A DNA stretch of 64,000 nucleotides from Cyanobacteria bacterium RM1_2_2. GTDB taxonomy: Bacteria; Cyanobacteriota; Cyanobacteriia; Elainellales; Elainellaceae. The translations under genes were made by a program, and so were the position numbers. Location of the stretch: contig JAAUQT010000002.1 in the NCBI GenBank assembly GCA_012033495.1, positions 16,658 through 80,657 of the forward strand, given 5' to 3'. Positions 1 through 10,583 of this stretch are shown piece after piece (the stretch's first letter is position 1; the number at the start of each line of letters is the position of its first letter). Under the pieces are notes generated by a model. It searched no databases. It saw only the letters and a list, made by a program, of their open reading frames with translations, and was not told the origin of the DNA.

Positions 1-1013
1 GTCAACACATCGGCAATTTCGCGCCCAATGCTGACCGTGAGATAGTCGCGTTCTTGCGACAGCACTTCCTCAAACAGCGGAATCGCCTCATCGGTGTAGT
101 AGTCATCGTCGCTATAGCGCCCAATCGCAATCAAGGAACGCGACAAAATCATCCGGGAATCGCGCCGCCCGCGCAGCGGTTCCAGCACATCTAAGGCTTG
201 GTTAATCTGATCAATCGCCGCATAATTCACCGCCAGTTCTGCCCGCTGCCGGATGGTGATGCCGTCGAGTTCGTTGGATTGACGCAACTCTCGCTCTAGA
301 ATCTGGATGGCGACATCAGAATTGCCCGTTTCCCGCAGCGCCACCGCATAAGCTGTTGCCGAACCGCCCCGAATCACGCCGCCTCGCTCTTGATAACGGC
401 TGAACAGATCCAAACTGCGGTCATAGTCACCGCTGTAGGCAAACACTTCTGCTGCGCCCACTAAGGCTTCGGGGGTTGGTGTGCCTCGCAGCACGATTTC
501 GTAGTCAGCAATGGCAGCGCCAAACCGTCCCTGATAGCCATATAGCAAGGCGCGCTGGCTGCGGGCTTCAGTGTCGCCGGGTTCCAGTTCCAGTAAATAG
601 GTTAAGGCTTCGATGCCGCGTTCCTGCCATTCGGGACGGAAACCGCCCAAGACGCCTAAACTAGAGAGCGCCAGTCGGTTATTGGGGTCGAGGATCAGCA
701 CCCGCCCGTAAGCGCTGAAGGCATCGTCGATTCGCCCGGCCCGACGGTAGGCAATCGCCAAGCCTAACTGGGCATCGACTGAATTGGGACTGGATTGCAA
801 AATTTGCTCAAACTGGACAATCGCCTGATTCACCAAGCCTTGATCCAGCAGAGCATAGGCCGCTTGCACACTGGCTGATCTGACCTGTGCAAGGGCAGGG
901 GGGGAAATCAACGTTAGGGAGAATGTCAGGGAGATAGTTTCCAGGAACACTAAGCCGAGCAAGCCGCTCCACCCTAGACGACTCCAGCTTTGGCTGCGAT
1001 GATGCACGCTCAT
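1..1013 (-). CDS. TPR-repeat protein with N-terminal signal sequence; 3' end runs off the window start
   Basis: Reverse strand reads MSVHHRSQSWSRLGWSGLLGLVFLE...ALAQVRSASVQAAYALLDQGLVNQAIVQFEQILQSSPNSVDAQLG...; its ATG overlaps the TGA of the upstream porin-like ORF (ATGA). Confidence 0.8.
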   Translation of the reverse strand, partial: MSVHHRSQSWSRLGWSGLLGLVFLETISLTFSLTLISPPALAQVRSASVQAAYALLDQGLVNQAIVQFEQILQSSPNSVDAQLGLAIAYRRAGRIDDAFSAYGRVLILDPNNRLALSSLGVLGGFRPEWQERGIEALTYLLELEPGDTEARSQRALLYGYQGRFGAAIADYEIVLRGTPTPEALVGAAEVFAYSGDYDRSLDLFSRYQERGGVIRGGSATAYAVALRETGNSDVAIQILERELRQSNELDGITIRQRAELAVNYAAIDQINQALDVLEPLRGRRDSRMILSRSLIAIGRYSDDDYYTDEAIPLFEEVLSQERDYLTVSIGREIADVL

Positions 1014-2452
1014 TGCGTCCTCCGAGGTACGAGATCAAAATCAGTCCGAACCCGAACGCCGCCGATGGTTTCCGAGAATTCATCCAATCCTTGGAAGGTG
1101 AATCCTAGGCGCAGTCCGGGTAGAAGGCGGAAGTCATAAAATGCTTCAAACACATCGGGATTATCGCCATCCCGTAGGTCGTCACTCGACAACGCTCGAC
1201 CGTAGGCAACGCCCAACCGATCGGCACTCATAAACACGTCGAGAAAGTTTACGCCAACGCTATAAGTTGTGCCGCCTTCGTCTAATTCGCGGTTGTTATA
1301 CCAGCCATAGCGCCCAAAAATGCCCATGTTGATTTCGGGGATGAAGAACTCAGCGTTGATGCCGTAAGCATCTTCGCGGTCGCCATCTCGCGGGCCAAAG
1401 TCGCCGTTGCTGCGGGCAATTTGAAAGCTTTCCTCAAAGCTGGTGTTGGCTCCGGCATCTTCAGCCGTCACATAAGTGCCGCGAATAATAAAGTTGCCTA
1501 AGCGAGCGCCCACCTCTCCGGCAAAGGCATTCACTTCAAAATCGCTGATGCTGCGATCAGACGAGAACACCGCCGCTTTGACTTCCACTTCGTCGATGAT
1601 TGTCCAGTTCACCAGCGCCCCTTGCCGCGAACCAATTGCCGCAGCCGAAAGCGCCGGATTGGTGGCAAACACCGGGTTGAAGAAATGAGTTGCCGAATCT
1701 TTAGCAAAGCTATTGCGATCAAAATAGGAAGTTAGATCCATTTGCCCGACCACCAGCCGCAGGTTCGGATAATCGGGAAGATAGCCCGTTACATAGAGTT
1801 CGTTGATTTCTAAGCCGTCTCCTGAATCCCCAACAGCCCCGCCTGAGTCGCCAAATACATCGCCTGTCGTGAAATCAACGCTGGCTCCCACCTGCAATTC
1901 CGGCAGAATTGGGTAAACGCCAGTCACCCGTGCCCGCGCTGAATCTTCGCCGCCTTGATAGAGGTAAACGCCTTGAAACTGAAGCGTTGGCTGAGTCACC
2001 GGACGCCGAGAATCGGCCGTTTCAACGGAGGCAGGTGCAACTTCTGGAGAAACTGCCGGGCGCTGAGCCTGAGTCTGAACCGAATCCCGCTGATTGGCAA
2101 CTCGGTTGGGCGGTGGTGGCAAGCTTCCTTCTGCGGTTGATGGCACACTTGGCACAGGCACTCGTTCGGCAATCGCAGGACGCTCGTAGGAGGGCAGCGA
2201 TCGCGGCGGAATGGCAATATTTGGCGGATCGAAGTCAAACCGAGCCGTGGGATTACAGTCTGCCAGACATTCGTTAGCGCTAACGGTGATGTTGGCATTC
2301 GGCAGCGGGTCAGCTTGGCTGATTTGCTCAACTTGCTCAACCTGCTCAACCTGCTCAACCTGCTCAACCTGCGATTGAAAATCGGACTCAGTATTCGCCT
2401 CAACCTCTGCTAAAGGAGCGGCTGGTTCAATGCCAGATGGTTTAACAGCCAC
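1010..2452 (-). CDS. Outer-membrane porin-like beta-barrel protein (carbohydrate porin-like); N-terminal part apparently frameshifted
   Basis: Long barrel-like C-terminus (LRLVVGQMDLTSYFDRNSFAKDSATHFFNPVF..., YGINAEFFIPEINMGIFGRYGWYNN...). Annotated start is GTG with no signal peptide. Confidence 0.65.
   Translation of the reverse strand: MAVKPSGIEPAAPLAEVEANTESDFQSQVEQVEQVEQVEQVEQISQADPLPNANITVSANECLADCNPTARFDFDPPNIAIPPRSLPSYERPAIAERVPVPSVPSTAEGSLPPPPNRVANQRDSVQTQAQRPAVSPEVAPASVETADSRRPVTQPTLQFQGVYLYQGGEDSARARVTGVYPILPELQVGASVDFTTGDVFGDSGGAVGDSGDGLEINELYVTGYLPDYPNLRLVVGQMDLTSYFDRNSFAKDSATHFFNPVFATNPALSAAAIGSRQGALVNWTIIDEVEVKAAVFSSDRSISDFEVNAFAGEVGARLGNFIIRGTYVTAEDAGANTSFEESFQIARSNGDFGPRDGDREDAYGINAEFFIPEINMGIFGRYGWYNNRELDEGGTTYSVGVNFLDVFMSADRLGVAYGRALSSDDLRDGDNPDVFEAFYDFRLLPGLRLGFTFQGLDEFSETIGGVRVRTDFDLVPRRTQ
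2326..2372 (-). repeat. In-frame 9-bp tandem repeat (ctcaacctg) encoding EQV repeats
   Basis: Consecutive ctcaacctg units in the sequence; protein VEQVEQVEQVEQVEQ. Confidence 0.9.
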
Positions 2453-2580
2453 GATCGGTTCAGAAACGTCGTACCGATTGATTCGATCTGCTGAACTTGC
2501 AGACTGCCCTTCAGAAGTTGCGTCTGGCTGAGCATGAATCCCACTTGCAACTTGAACTGGCGATCTCTGCTGATTCGGCT

Positions 2581-2829
2581 TTATGATCGGAGCTGATGAT
2601 TGAAATTGGGTGCAACATCTACCAGAGTGGCAGACTGATCATCACATGTGACCAAGTGGGGTGCAATTAAGCTGTCCACGGCATGGTTTGTCGCTGGAGT
2701 TCGGCCGGGATGAGCCGCTGCTGGAGACGCTACTGCAATTAGATTGAATCCTAAGGAATAAATAATCCAGGAACTGAAAGTCATCCAACCGCCAGGGGGA
2801 ACGGTCTTAGATAGACTAGGCATGATCAC
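2581..2829 (-). pseudogene. Signal-peptide-bearing N-terminal fragment of the porin-like gene, different frame
   Basis: MPSLSKTVPPGGWMTFSSWIIYSLGFNLIAVASPAAAHPG... stops at 2581 while the porin frame is open up to 2638. Confidence 0.55.
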
Positions 2830-3136
2830 TCTCTGAAGTAGTAGGAAAGGTTAGCGCTTGAGGGAAATTGTTCTGAACAACCCACACAATTACCCAAAAG
2901 CATTGATGGAATAAATGCGTTGATGTCCACGGTCACGGCGTTACTGTCCCCAGGGTTGATAATTAGCGATAGTTGAACGATTCATCAACACGCTTAAGTC
3001 TAAACTTGAATGCGATCGTTTGAAGCAGAATACAGCCAAATTTCACCCGATCCAGATGTTTTTCAATGCTCGTTGCTAATTTCTCTGAATTCCTATGCTA
3101 TTAATAGACTCCGTTCGATGTATCCTTACTCACGCC

Positions 3137-3883
3137 ATGGCTCGTCTCAATCCACTGCAACAGTTGCGACGATCTCTTGTCATGGTAGGGCTGTCCGCGC
3201 TCTTACTAATGAGCAGTGGCTGTAATACTCTTGCTCGGCTGAACCCCACCTTTGCGCCTCGCCCAGTTGATTTAACAATTTTGCGAGTTGAACCTGAAAA
3301 CAGTGGCAGATATAGCGTTTCCGGAAACACAACCCTTCCCGACAAAACTCAGATTACTGTTTCTGCGGTTCGCTACTTTCAGAACGGCACCCAAGCTACG
3401 GGTTCATCTACCCCTGAACGCAACTACGCGATTTTGGATCGGCAAGTTGCAGAGGTGACTCAAGGCAACTGGGAGACGCGATTGAATCTTTGGCAAAGTT
3501 CAGCAAGTGGACAGTTTCAGGAAGCATGGCAAGTCAAATTAGACTCCGAGCAGCGCGTTGAACCTGAAGCAGACGTTACCTTTCTGGCAACCCTTGAACC
3601 CGCTAATCAGCCAGCTTCTCTAAGGAGGCAAGTCGAGGCTTTAGAATCCTCCCAGCAGGTAGCCATTACTCGCTTTACAACCGACGGTGAGCTTTATCTG
3701 CAAGCCGTCAAAACGCTTCCTGTTCCACCACCTCAAGGGGTATCCTCAGCCGTATTCAAGATTGTTAACTCAACACAAGCTGATCAGCCCAAAAAAGCAG
3801 AGACAAACGCTAATGCTTCTGAGGCGCAACAAGTGCAACAACAAATTGATATGCCGCTGTCACCAGATGCCTTTGTTCGCTAA
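3137..3883 (+). CDS. Putative lipoprotein
   Basis: MARLNPLQQLRRSLVMVGLSALLLMSSGCN: basic n-region, hydrophobic core, lipobox-like Cys. Confidence 0.65.
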   Translation: MARLNPLQQLRRSLVMVGLSALLLMSSGCNTLARLNPTFAPRPVDLTILRVEPENSGRYSVSGNTTLPDKTQITVSAVRYFQNGTQATGSSTPERNYAILDRQVAEVTQGNWETRLNLWQSSASGQFQEAWQVKLDSEQRVEPEADVTFLATLEPANQPASLRRQVEALESSQQVAITRFTTDGELYLQAVKTLPVPPPQGVSSAVFKIVNSTQADQPKKAETNANASEAQQVQQQIDMPLSPDAFVR

Positions 3884-3885
3884 GC

Positions 3886-4419
3886 TCAAGTCCAATAGCT
3901 TTTAGAAGTGAAGGCTGCTTGAGGTTGCGCTTTGCCATTGGTTTTCTCGCTGCCATTCGACTGTTGTATTACGGTTTCGCTGGACATAACGGTAGTGGCT
4001 GGCTGAACGCTAACCCAAGCGGCTTGCTTTTCATCCTGGTTTTTTCTCTCAGGCAAGAACTGTTCTAACCCAGACGCTTGCAACCGAGTGGGTGAAAATC
4101 TCAAATTTTCAATCAGAGTTTCTTGCTCAGTGAGTTGCTGTTTCAGTGCAGTCATCTGATGATTGACCGTTCCTAGTTTCCGAGCAGATTGGTGCCATCG
4201 CATCACTGCAAGATGAGTGACCCCTGCTCCAATGCTCATCGCCAGCACTAATCCAAGATAAGGTGCAGCGAGTTCCTTAAACTGTCCTGTGAAGACTGGC
4301 TTACTTTCTAGTTGAATTGCAACTGGCTTGGAGCCAAACGTTGCTAGAGGGAGAGTTGCTGCCACAAAAACGGTTCCCGCTAAGAAAACAGAGGACAGCA
4401 AATGCTTGGAAAAACTCAT
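3886..4419 (-). CDS. Hypothetical membrane protein with coiled-coil segment
   Basis: Two hydrophobic segments then MTALKQQLTEQETLIENLRF. Confidence 0.5.
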   Translation of the reverse strand: MSFSKHLLSSVFLAGTVFVAATLPLATFGSKPVAIQLESKPVFTGQFKELAAPYLGLVLAMSIGAGVTHLAVMRWHQSARKLGTVNHQMTALKQQLTEQETLIENLRFSPTRLQASGLEQFLPERKNQDEKQAAWVSVQPATTVMSSETVIQQSNGSEKTNGKAQPQAAFTSKSYWT

Positions 4420-4743
4420 AGTTCAAGCCTTGGTGTTGGATAAGTTAATCGAACTCAACCTAGCAGAGCCAAAAGAGCAACTTATTTGTTCCCCCTTGCT
4501 ATCTTCAAAACCAGAGACACACCCACACTTTGAATGCTAGAAAGCAACGCTCTCTAAAAGTTAAAGTTAATCTGAGAATCCGCGATTTGGCGTAAGGATT
4601 CTACCAAAAACGCAGGTTTTCTTTAAATTTTCTGTGAATTTCGCTGATGAGTAATGTAGGAGAATCTACTGAAAACTTCTCTTAGTCTAGGTTCCAACAC
4701 CTACTTGCAAATCTCGCATCTGGATCTTTGCTCCCCTTTGCCC

Positions 4744-4823
4744 GTAGCTTCACCAGTTGCTCTACAGCCGCCCTAAGTCAACCGTAGTTTCACCAGTTGC
4801 TCTACAGCCGCCCTAAGTCAACC
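4744..4823. repeat. Perfect-length 40-bp tandem duplication (one mismatch)
   Basis: gtag(c/t)ttcaccagttgctctacagccgccctaagtcaacc occurs twice head-to-tail. Confidence 0.95.
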
Positions 4824-5078
4824 TGAAATAGCCAACCTAAAAATAGCCAACCTGAATGCTGACTGAAAGACACAGAACAGCGCCCACTCAGCCCACTTGC
4901 CATGATGTAGATCTCACTTTGACCCAATTCTGTATTTACATCAGTCCGTAAATCTATTAGAGTCCAGGATCGAAGAAATTTGCGTAGCCTCCTGGTTTCA
5001 GATCGCGGATCTGTTTCAGAGACTTGCTTGATGACGTACTTCTTCTCATCCTTCCGCCTCACTCCTCCAGCGAACCCC

Positions 5079-5792
5079 ATGCCTCAAAATTGGCTCTCTT
5101 CAAGTCATCTCATCATGTTCGGACTGCTACTAGGGTTTGCGGTTGCCCATAGCGGTTTAGCAGCTCTGCGCCCTCGTGGTGAGAAGCTCATTGGCCCTAG
5201 GCTCTACCGCATTTTGTTTGCCCTCATCAGCATTCCGTTTGCAACCGTGCTGATCATCTATTTCATCAACCATCGCTATGACGGTTTGCGCCTTTGGAAT
5301 CTTCAAGGCGTTGCCGGAATCGAGCCTCTGGTTTGGATACTGTCGGCAATTTCGTTTTTGTTTCTCTATCCGGCGACCTTTAACCTCCTAGAAGTTGCGG
5401 CCGTTCAAAAACCGCAGGTTCATCTCTACGAAACAGGGATCATTCGGATTACCCGCCACCCGCAAATGGTAGGACAAGTGATTTGGTGTCTTGCTCACAC
5501 GCTATGGGTAGGAACAAGCTTCATGATTGTCACCTCCTTAGGGCTGATTTTGCATCACTTATTCGCGGTCTGGCACGGGGATCGCCGCCTACAGGCTCGA
5601 TATGGCGAATCTTTTGAAACCTTGAAATCTCGCACTTCAGTCATACCTTTTTTAGCGGTTGTTCAAGGGCGGCAAACCCTCACCCTCAAAGAGTTTCTGC
5701 GTCCTGCCTATGGGGGCGTCACCCTATTTGTCCTGATATTTTGGTGGGCACATCCCATAATCATTCGTGCGACAGGCAACGTAGGCTGGTAG
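5079..5792 (+). CDS. NnrU-family integral membrane protein (relative of zeta-carotene isomerase Z-ISO)
   Basis: MPQNWLSSSHLIMFGLLLGFAVAHSGLAALRPRGEKLIGPRLYRILFALISIPF...TRHPQMVGQVIWCLAHTLWVG; multiple TM segments typical of NnrU. Confidence 0.75.
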   Translation: MPQNWLSSSHLIMFGLLLGFAVAHSGLAALRPRGEKLIGPRLYRILFALISIPFATVLIIYFINHRYDGLRLWNLQGVAGIEPLVWILSAISFLFLYPATFNLLEVAAVQKPQVHLYETGIIRITRHPQMVGQVIWCLAHTLWVGTSFMIVTSLGLILHHLFAVWHGDRRLQARYGESFETLKSRTSVIPFLAVVQGRQTLTLKEFLRPAYGGVTLFVLIFWWAHPIIIRATGNVGW

Positions 5793-5843
5793 CATGATCC
5801 CAAAGCAGATATTAAAATTTGACAGACTGACTTAAGAGGTGTC

Positions 5844-6203
5844 ATGGCGCTAGCAGTGAACGAACTAACCTTTAAACAAGAAGTTTTAGGATCGGCAACC
5901 CCTGTTTTAGTAAATTTTTGGGCCCCCTGGTGTGGCGTTTGCCGAATGGTAAACCCCATGCTGACCGAGATTCAGTCTGAGTGGAACGGTCAAATTAAAT
6001 TAGTCAGTGTTAATGCTGATGAAAACTTACGTCTTGCCAGCCTTCACAAACTCACCACCTTGCCAACGGTGATCCTGTTTGAGCGCGGGCAAGTGCTGTG
6101 TCGGTTAGAACAATTTAAAGGGCGAGATGATTTTCGCCATGCTTCAGCCGATTTACAAAAAAGCCTGGAACAAATTATGCTGCGCTACAGCTATTCTGCT
6201 TGA
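5844..6203 (+). CDS. Thioredoxin-family protein
   Basis: VLVNFWAPWCGVCRMVNPML active site and LPTVILFERGQ cis-Pro region. Confidence 0.88.
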   Translation: MALAVNELTFKQEVLGSATPVLVNFWAPWCGVCRMVNPMLTEIQSEWNGQIKLVSVNADENLRLASLHKLTTLPTVILFERGQVLCRLEQFKGRDDFRHASADLQKSLEQIMLRYSYSA

Positions 6204-6204
6204 G

Positions 6205-6345
6205 GTCTGCTTGAGGAGATTTCTGAGCCAAGATATGCCTGTAGGGTTGGGGCAGGTTTTGCTTAAGGATTCGTGGCAAAGCGATGATTTCATTACTGAA
6301 CCTGCCCGTACAGGGCTTTTGGCTGCTAAAAATTTCGTGAGGTAG
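6205..6345 (+). repeat. Dispersed intergenic repeat family 2, copy A
   Basis: tgaggagatttctgag...ggggcaggttttgc...aacctgcccgtacagggctttt...aaaaatttcgtgagg. Confidence 0.7.
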
Positions 6346-6808
6346 TGCTGCTAAGAGTATCGCGCTGCTGAAGCTCGGCTTGAAAGATGCCAGCCTGTCC
6401 AGGTTGACAGATTGAAAGGTATTGGCTGACAAAATATCAGCTAGAACACTTGCATCTGCCAGTTTTTTATGATTTTCTGATGAGAGGTTTTGTGTTGCTC
6501 AAACCACGATCTGAACAACAGGCAAGTTAACCTCACGCATTAGGGTGTAACACGTAAGTGAGCTAGTCGCAAATTAGCCGCAATTAGCTTCTAGGTGCAA
6601 AGTTGGTCTAGGCTGTATCCATTCAGAATTTTTGATAACAAAACTCAGTCATGTTCTTGATTTGCGACATATGATCGGTCGTCGCTCTTCAGAAATTGAA
6701 ATTCAATTGCAGCTACCAAGTTAAGTTTGAGACGAACGAATCAGGGCAACTATCGGCTGGTGAGACTGCACCAGTCTTATATTCGTTCACCTTATCTTTT
6801 TAGCAACC

Positions 6809-8566
6809 ATGAACGGTTTTCCAGATTTTTCGAGTTATGGCTATCAGGTCGAAAAGGAGTTGGGCTGTAATCGAGCAGGGGGCAGAGTGACCTATCTAGC
6901 TCAAGCAAATGATTCCAACCTGTGGGTAGTCATTAAACAATTTCAGTTTGCTCGCTCGTCCGGCGGTTGGGAAAGCTATGACCTCTATCGTCGAGAGATT
7001 GAAGTTTTGCGCGGGCTGAACCATCCTGGAATTCCCCGATATCTTAACTCGTTTCAAACTGAGGCAGGCTTCTGTATTGTGCAAGAGTACAAGCCTGCTA
7101 TCTCTTTGGGAATTAGCCGCAGCTTTAGCTCAGATGAGATTTGTCAAATTGCTAAGTCTGTTCTAGAAATTTTGGTTTATCTGCAAAACCGAATTCCTCT
7201 TGTCATTCACCGAGATATTAAACCTGAAAATATTTTGGTAGATGAACAGATGAATGTTTACCTAATCGATTTTGGGTTTGCCAGAATTGGCGAAGGCGAG
7301 GTGGGCATCAGCAGTGCGGTGAAAGGAACGCTAGGCTTTATGCCGCCAGAACAGCTATTCAACCGTCAGCTTACCGAAGCCTCTGACCTGTATAGCCTTG
7401 GAATGACGCTGATTTGCTTGCTGACTCGCACAAAATCGGACCAAATTGGCAATTTGATTGACGTTAACTACCAAATTCGTTTCAAACCGCTACTGCCCAA
7501 ACTCAACTTTCAGTGGGCAACCTGGCTAGAAACCCTAGTTGAGCCGAATCTTAAGGCTCGCTATCCAAATGCAAGCGCTGCTCTAGAAGAGATGCCAGCC
7601 ATTCCGTTACGGTCGCCGGAAGTCAAATGCAGTCAAGCCCAGCTTGTGTTTACAGCCGCCAAACTGGGCGAACAGCTAAGCCAAACCATCACAATTGCCA
7701 ACTTCGTGCCCGAAACGCTGCTTCAAGGCGCTTGGGAGGTAGTGGCTCATCCCAGTGACCCGCCCCATACACCCGATGCCCATGCTTGGATCAACTTGCA
7801 TCCAGCAACGTTTAGTGGCAACCAAATTGAGTGTCAGATCTCAGTCAACACCTATAAGCTCATGGCAGGCACGACTTATCAGCGCACGATTCGGCTAAAA
7901 ACCAACGCATTTCCCAAAACTTATACTTTGGACGTTCAAGTCAAAACTGCGCCTGTGCCGATTCAGCATCTCCGCCTACCCTACGGATTTCTGATGCTGA
8001 TTTTCCTGGGCTTTGGGGCGGCTGCTTGGCTGGCGACTTTGGCTCTATTTGGCGTGGAGCTTGCGTTACAAAATTCCATGACGGTCGGGTTTGGCATCAC
8101 TGTGGGAGCAGCAATCGGCTTTCAAGTGGTCACTTGGATGTTGATTACATTGAGAGCAACCGCAGGGGTTATTGCGCCTGTATTGGCTGGATTGCTGTCT
8201 GGATTGTTGGCCTTGCTGAGTGTACTGGTGACAGACATCACCTTAACGACTACACCACTGATGTTGGGCATCGGCATCGGCATTGTTGGCAGTGTGAGTG
8301 CAGGTTTGGCAATTGGGGATGGGATGGAACGGTTAGTGAAGCAAGGTTTCGGTCGTTTTTTTGCTGCAAGTCTTGCTTTTGCAACTGCTGCTGCTGGCTT
8401 TTCCATCGGGTTATGTCTTGCACCGAGATTCATTAACCCTGTCCTAGTTTTAACATCTGGCGGGATTGGCGCGCTATGGACAATCATTGCCGCCTATGTG
8501 CCCCTTCGACGTAAAGAAATGATTGCTGCCTATCGCCAATTTGAGCAGCACTTAATTCGACCGTAG
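6809..8566 (+). CDS. Ser/Thr protein kinase with C-terminal multi-TM domain
   Basis: VIHRDIKPENILVDE, YLIDFGFARIG, GTLGFMPPEQ; hydrophobic C-terminal region. Confidence 0.92.
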   Translation: MNGFPDFSSYGYQVEKELGCNRAGGRVTYLAQANDSNLWVVIKQFQFARSSGGWESYDLYRREIEVLRGLNHPGIPRYLNSFQTEAGFCIVQEYKPAISLGISRSFSSDEICQIAKSVLEILVYLQNRIPLVIHRDIKPENILVDEQMNVYLIDFGFARIGEGEVGISSAVKGTLGFMPPEQLFNRQLTEASDLYSLGMTLICLLTRTKSDQIGNLIDVNYQIRFKPLLPKLNFQWATWLETLVEPNLKARYPNASAALEEMPAIPLRSPEVKCSQAQLVFTAAKLGEQLSQTITIANFVPETLLQGAWEVVAHPSDPPHTPDAHAWINLHPATFSGNQIECQISVNTYKLMAGTTYQRTIRLKTNAFPKTYTLDVQVKTAPVPIQHLRLPYGFLMLIFLGFGAAAWLATLALFGVELALQNSMTVGFGITVGAAIGFQVVTWMLITLRATAGVIAPVLAGLLSGLLALLSVLVTDITLTTTPLMLGIGIGIVGSVSAGLAIGDGMERLVKQGFGRFFAASLAFATAAAGFSIGLCLAPRFINPVLVLTSGGIGALWTIIAAYVPLRRKEMIAAYRQFEQHLIRP

Positions 8567-8609
8567 CTCTATCCCTGTAGCCCCATCCCTACTACTGAAG
8601 GTTACAGCC

Positions 8610-10556
8610 TCAAAACACGAGATCAAGCCCCAGCAAGCGTAGATCCAAACTATACAGGCTGCCCGTTGCTCCATCCCAAGTCGCCAAAAGTAAGCCATGA
8701 GGTTGAACTGGAGTCATCGCCACAATCGGGGCTGGGCTAGTCGTTGCGCCAATTAAACGTCCAGCTTGATCAAGAAAAACAATTTGTCCTTGAGACTCGG
8801 CTACAATGTAGCCCCAAACGGTGGTTGCCAAAAATTGAGGCGTGCTATCAACCCAGAGCCTTCTGACTCGGTAGGGTTTGAGGTCGATCAACAGCACCGT
8901 TCCAGATTGCTCTTCGTCGGTTGCCAAAAGTTGATAGGGGGTAGAGGTTAAGACCATCTGCCGCAGCCGCAGCGCGACCCACAGAGACCCTAACGGATTG
9001 CCGCGCCGATTCATGATTTGAATTTGAGTTCCAGTTGTTTCTTCTCCACTTGAATGGAGGGATGCCGTTGAAGCAACTCCTGCCGTCACGATAGCAAAAT
9101 GCCGGTCATCTAGCGCCAATAAATGAGTTGTCTGTCCATCTTGCTGATTACCATTGTTGTGCTGATCGAGCGGAATAGATGCCGCCAATTGAAACCCTTG
9201 TCTACCCAAAAGCCTCAGAAACTTTAGACATCTGCCTTCGCTAGAGGTTGGAAGGGGCAACCTCACCAGCCAGCGTCCGGTTGGATCGATGGTGGTCAAG
9301 CAGTCTTCTGCCCACGCGGCAAGGGGCGCTAATCGAGTAGGCTGTCTAATCTGACCCACCTCCTCTGTCCCGGAGGTCAACACTCCAACAGAGCGACGGG
9401 TAACGACATAGCAGCCGTGAGGACGGATTAGCAAATGTTCGACTGGCTCTGAGGTGGCTGCAATTTGCACCGAGGGTTGTTTGCCTTGGGTCGGAATCAA
9501 CCAATCCGCGTGATAAGTCTGCTGCCATAGGTGGTGCTGGGTAGCTTGCAGTAGACGAACCGTCTCAAACGGTGCGGTGACTGACTCAGAATCATTTTCT
9601 AAACAGAATGCAGTGGCAACCAATTTAGGCGTTACGGCCAAAGCGGTGATTTGCTGATGGACAATCTCTTGGTGTTGAGGTTGAAAAGGACATTCGGTGA
9701 GATCGGTTGTTGCTAAAAAGTAGGGCTGCGCGAGCGGAATTTGGGAGCCTGTTGCTGCCGTTCCAGCGACCGCACGAATCTCAGCTAGCATTTCTCCGGC
9801 TGAGTGAAACCGCCGGGCCGGTAACTTTTGCAGCGCTCGCATAATGATGGGTCGCCACGCCACCGGAATGGCCGCAGGAAGCTGAACGGGCACATTCAAA
9901 TGAGCCGACATCAGTTCAGCAGGCGTACCGGAAAAAGGGCGATATCCGGCGATTAACTCAAACAGGAGAATTCCAACCGAATACAAATCAGAGCCAACGG
10001 AATACTGCCCATAAAACCGTTCCGGAGCCATGTATGCAGGCGATCCCACAGGTCCATCCTGCTGAGACATTTCTTGGCTGAGCCGAGCAATGCCGAAATC
10101 AGAGATGCAAGCTGTCCAGCCTTTAGCGTGAACATGCAGCAAAATATTTTCTGGCTTGATGTCGCAGTGCACAATTCCACGCTGATGAGCTTGTTCTAAC
10201 CCAGCCAACACATCTGCTACTAACCGAATGCTATGGGGCAAACTTGGACGGATTTCCTCCGTGAGCAGATTCCGCAAAGTCCCACCTTCGCAGTAGTCCA
10301 TCACGAGGTAACGACCTGTTGGAGTATGTTCCAAGGATTGAAACGTCACGATATTAGGATGTTGGAGGCTCAGCAAAAATCGCAGTTCGCGTAGAAACTT
10401 ATGGGTAGGGAAGCGATCCTGTTCTAGATTTTTGAGGGCTACCAAACGCCCAGTTTGCCGATGGATGGCACAAAAGACTTGCCCAAACTGACCCTGTCCA
10501 ATTAGCCCCAGGAGTCGATATTTGGAACGTTTTGGCTCACCTAGATGTTGCGGCAC
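8610..10556 (-). CDS. Ser/Thr protein kinase (SpkG-like) with C-terminal repeat/propeller-like region
   Basis: IVHCDIKPENILLH, CISDFGIARLS, GSPAYMAPERF; last gene of an slr0144-slr0152-like cluster. Confidence 0.88.
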   Translation of the reverse strand: MPQHLGEPKRSKYRLLGLIGQGQFGQVFCAIHRQTGRLVALKNLEQDRFPTHKFLRELRFLLSLQHPNIVTFQSLEHTPTGRYLVMDYCEGGTLRNLLTEEIRPSLPHSIRLVADVLAGLEQAHQRGIVHCDIKPENILLHVHAKGWTACISDFGIARLSQEMSQQDGPVGSPAYMAPERFYGQYSVGSDLYSVGILLFELIAGYRPFSGTPAELMSAHLNVPVQLPAAIPVAWRPIIMRALQKLPARRFHSAGEMLAEIRAVAGTAATGSQIPLAQPYFLATTDLTECPFQPQHQEIVHQQITALAVTPKLVATAFCLENDSESVTAPFETVRLLQATQHHLWQQTYHADWLIPTQGKQPSVQIAATSEPVEHLLIRPHGCYVVTRRSVGVLTSGTEEVGQIRQPTRLAPLAAWAEDCLTTIDPTGRWLVRLPLPTSSEGRCLKFLRLLGRQGFQLAASIPLDQHNNGNQQDGQTTHLLALDDRHFAIVTAGVASTASLHSSGEETTGTQIQIMNRRGNPLGSLWVALRLRQMVLTSTPYQLLATDEEQSGTVLLIDLKPYRVRRLWVDSTPQFLATTVWGYIVAESQGQIVFLDQAGRLIGATTSPAPIVAMTPVQPHGLLLATWDGATGSLYSLDLRLLGLDLVF

Positions 10557-10583
10557 GCTTACTCACAAAGGCATCTAGCAAAT

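Noticed and set aside
1996-2403. 135-aa minus ORF with RLSRLSRLSRLSK repeats
   Set aside because: Alternate-frame reading of the same 9-bp repeat that encodes EQV in the porin-like gene.
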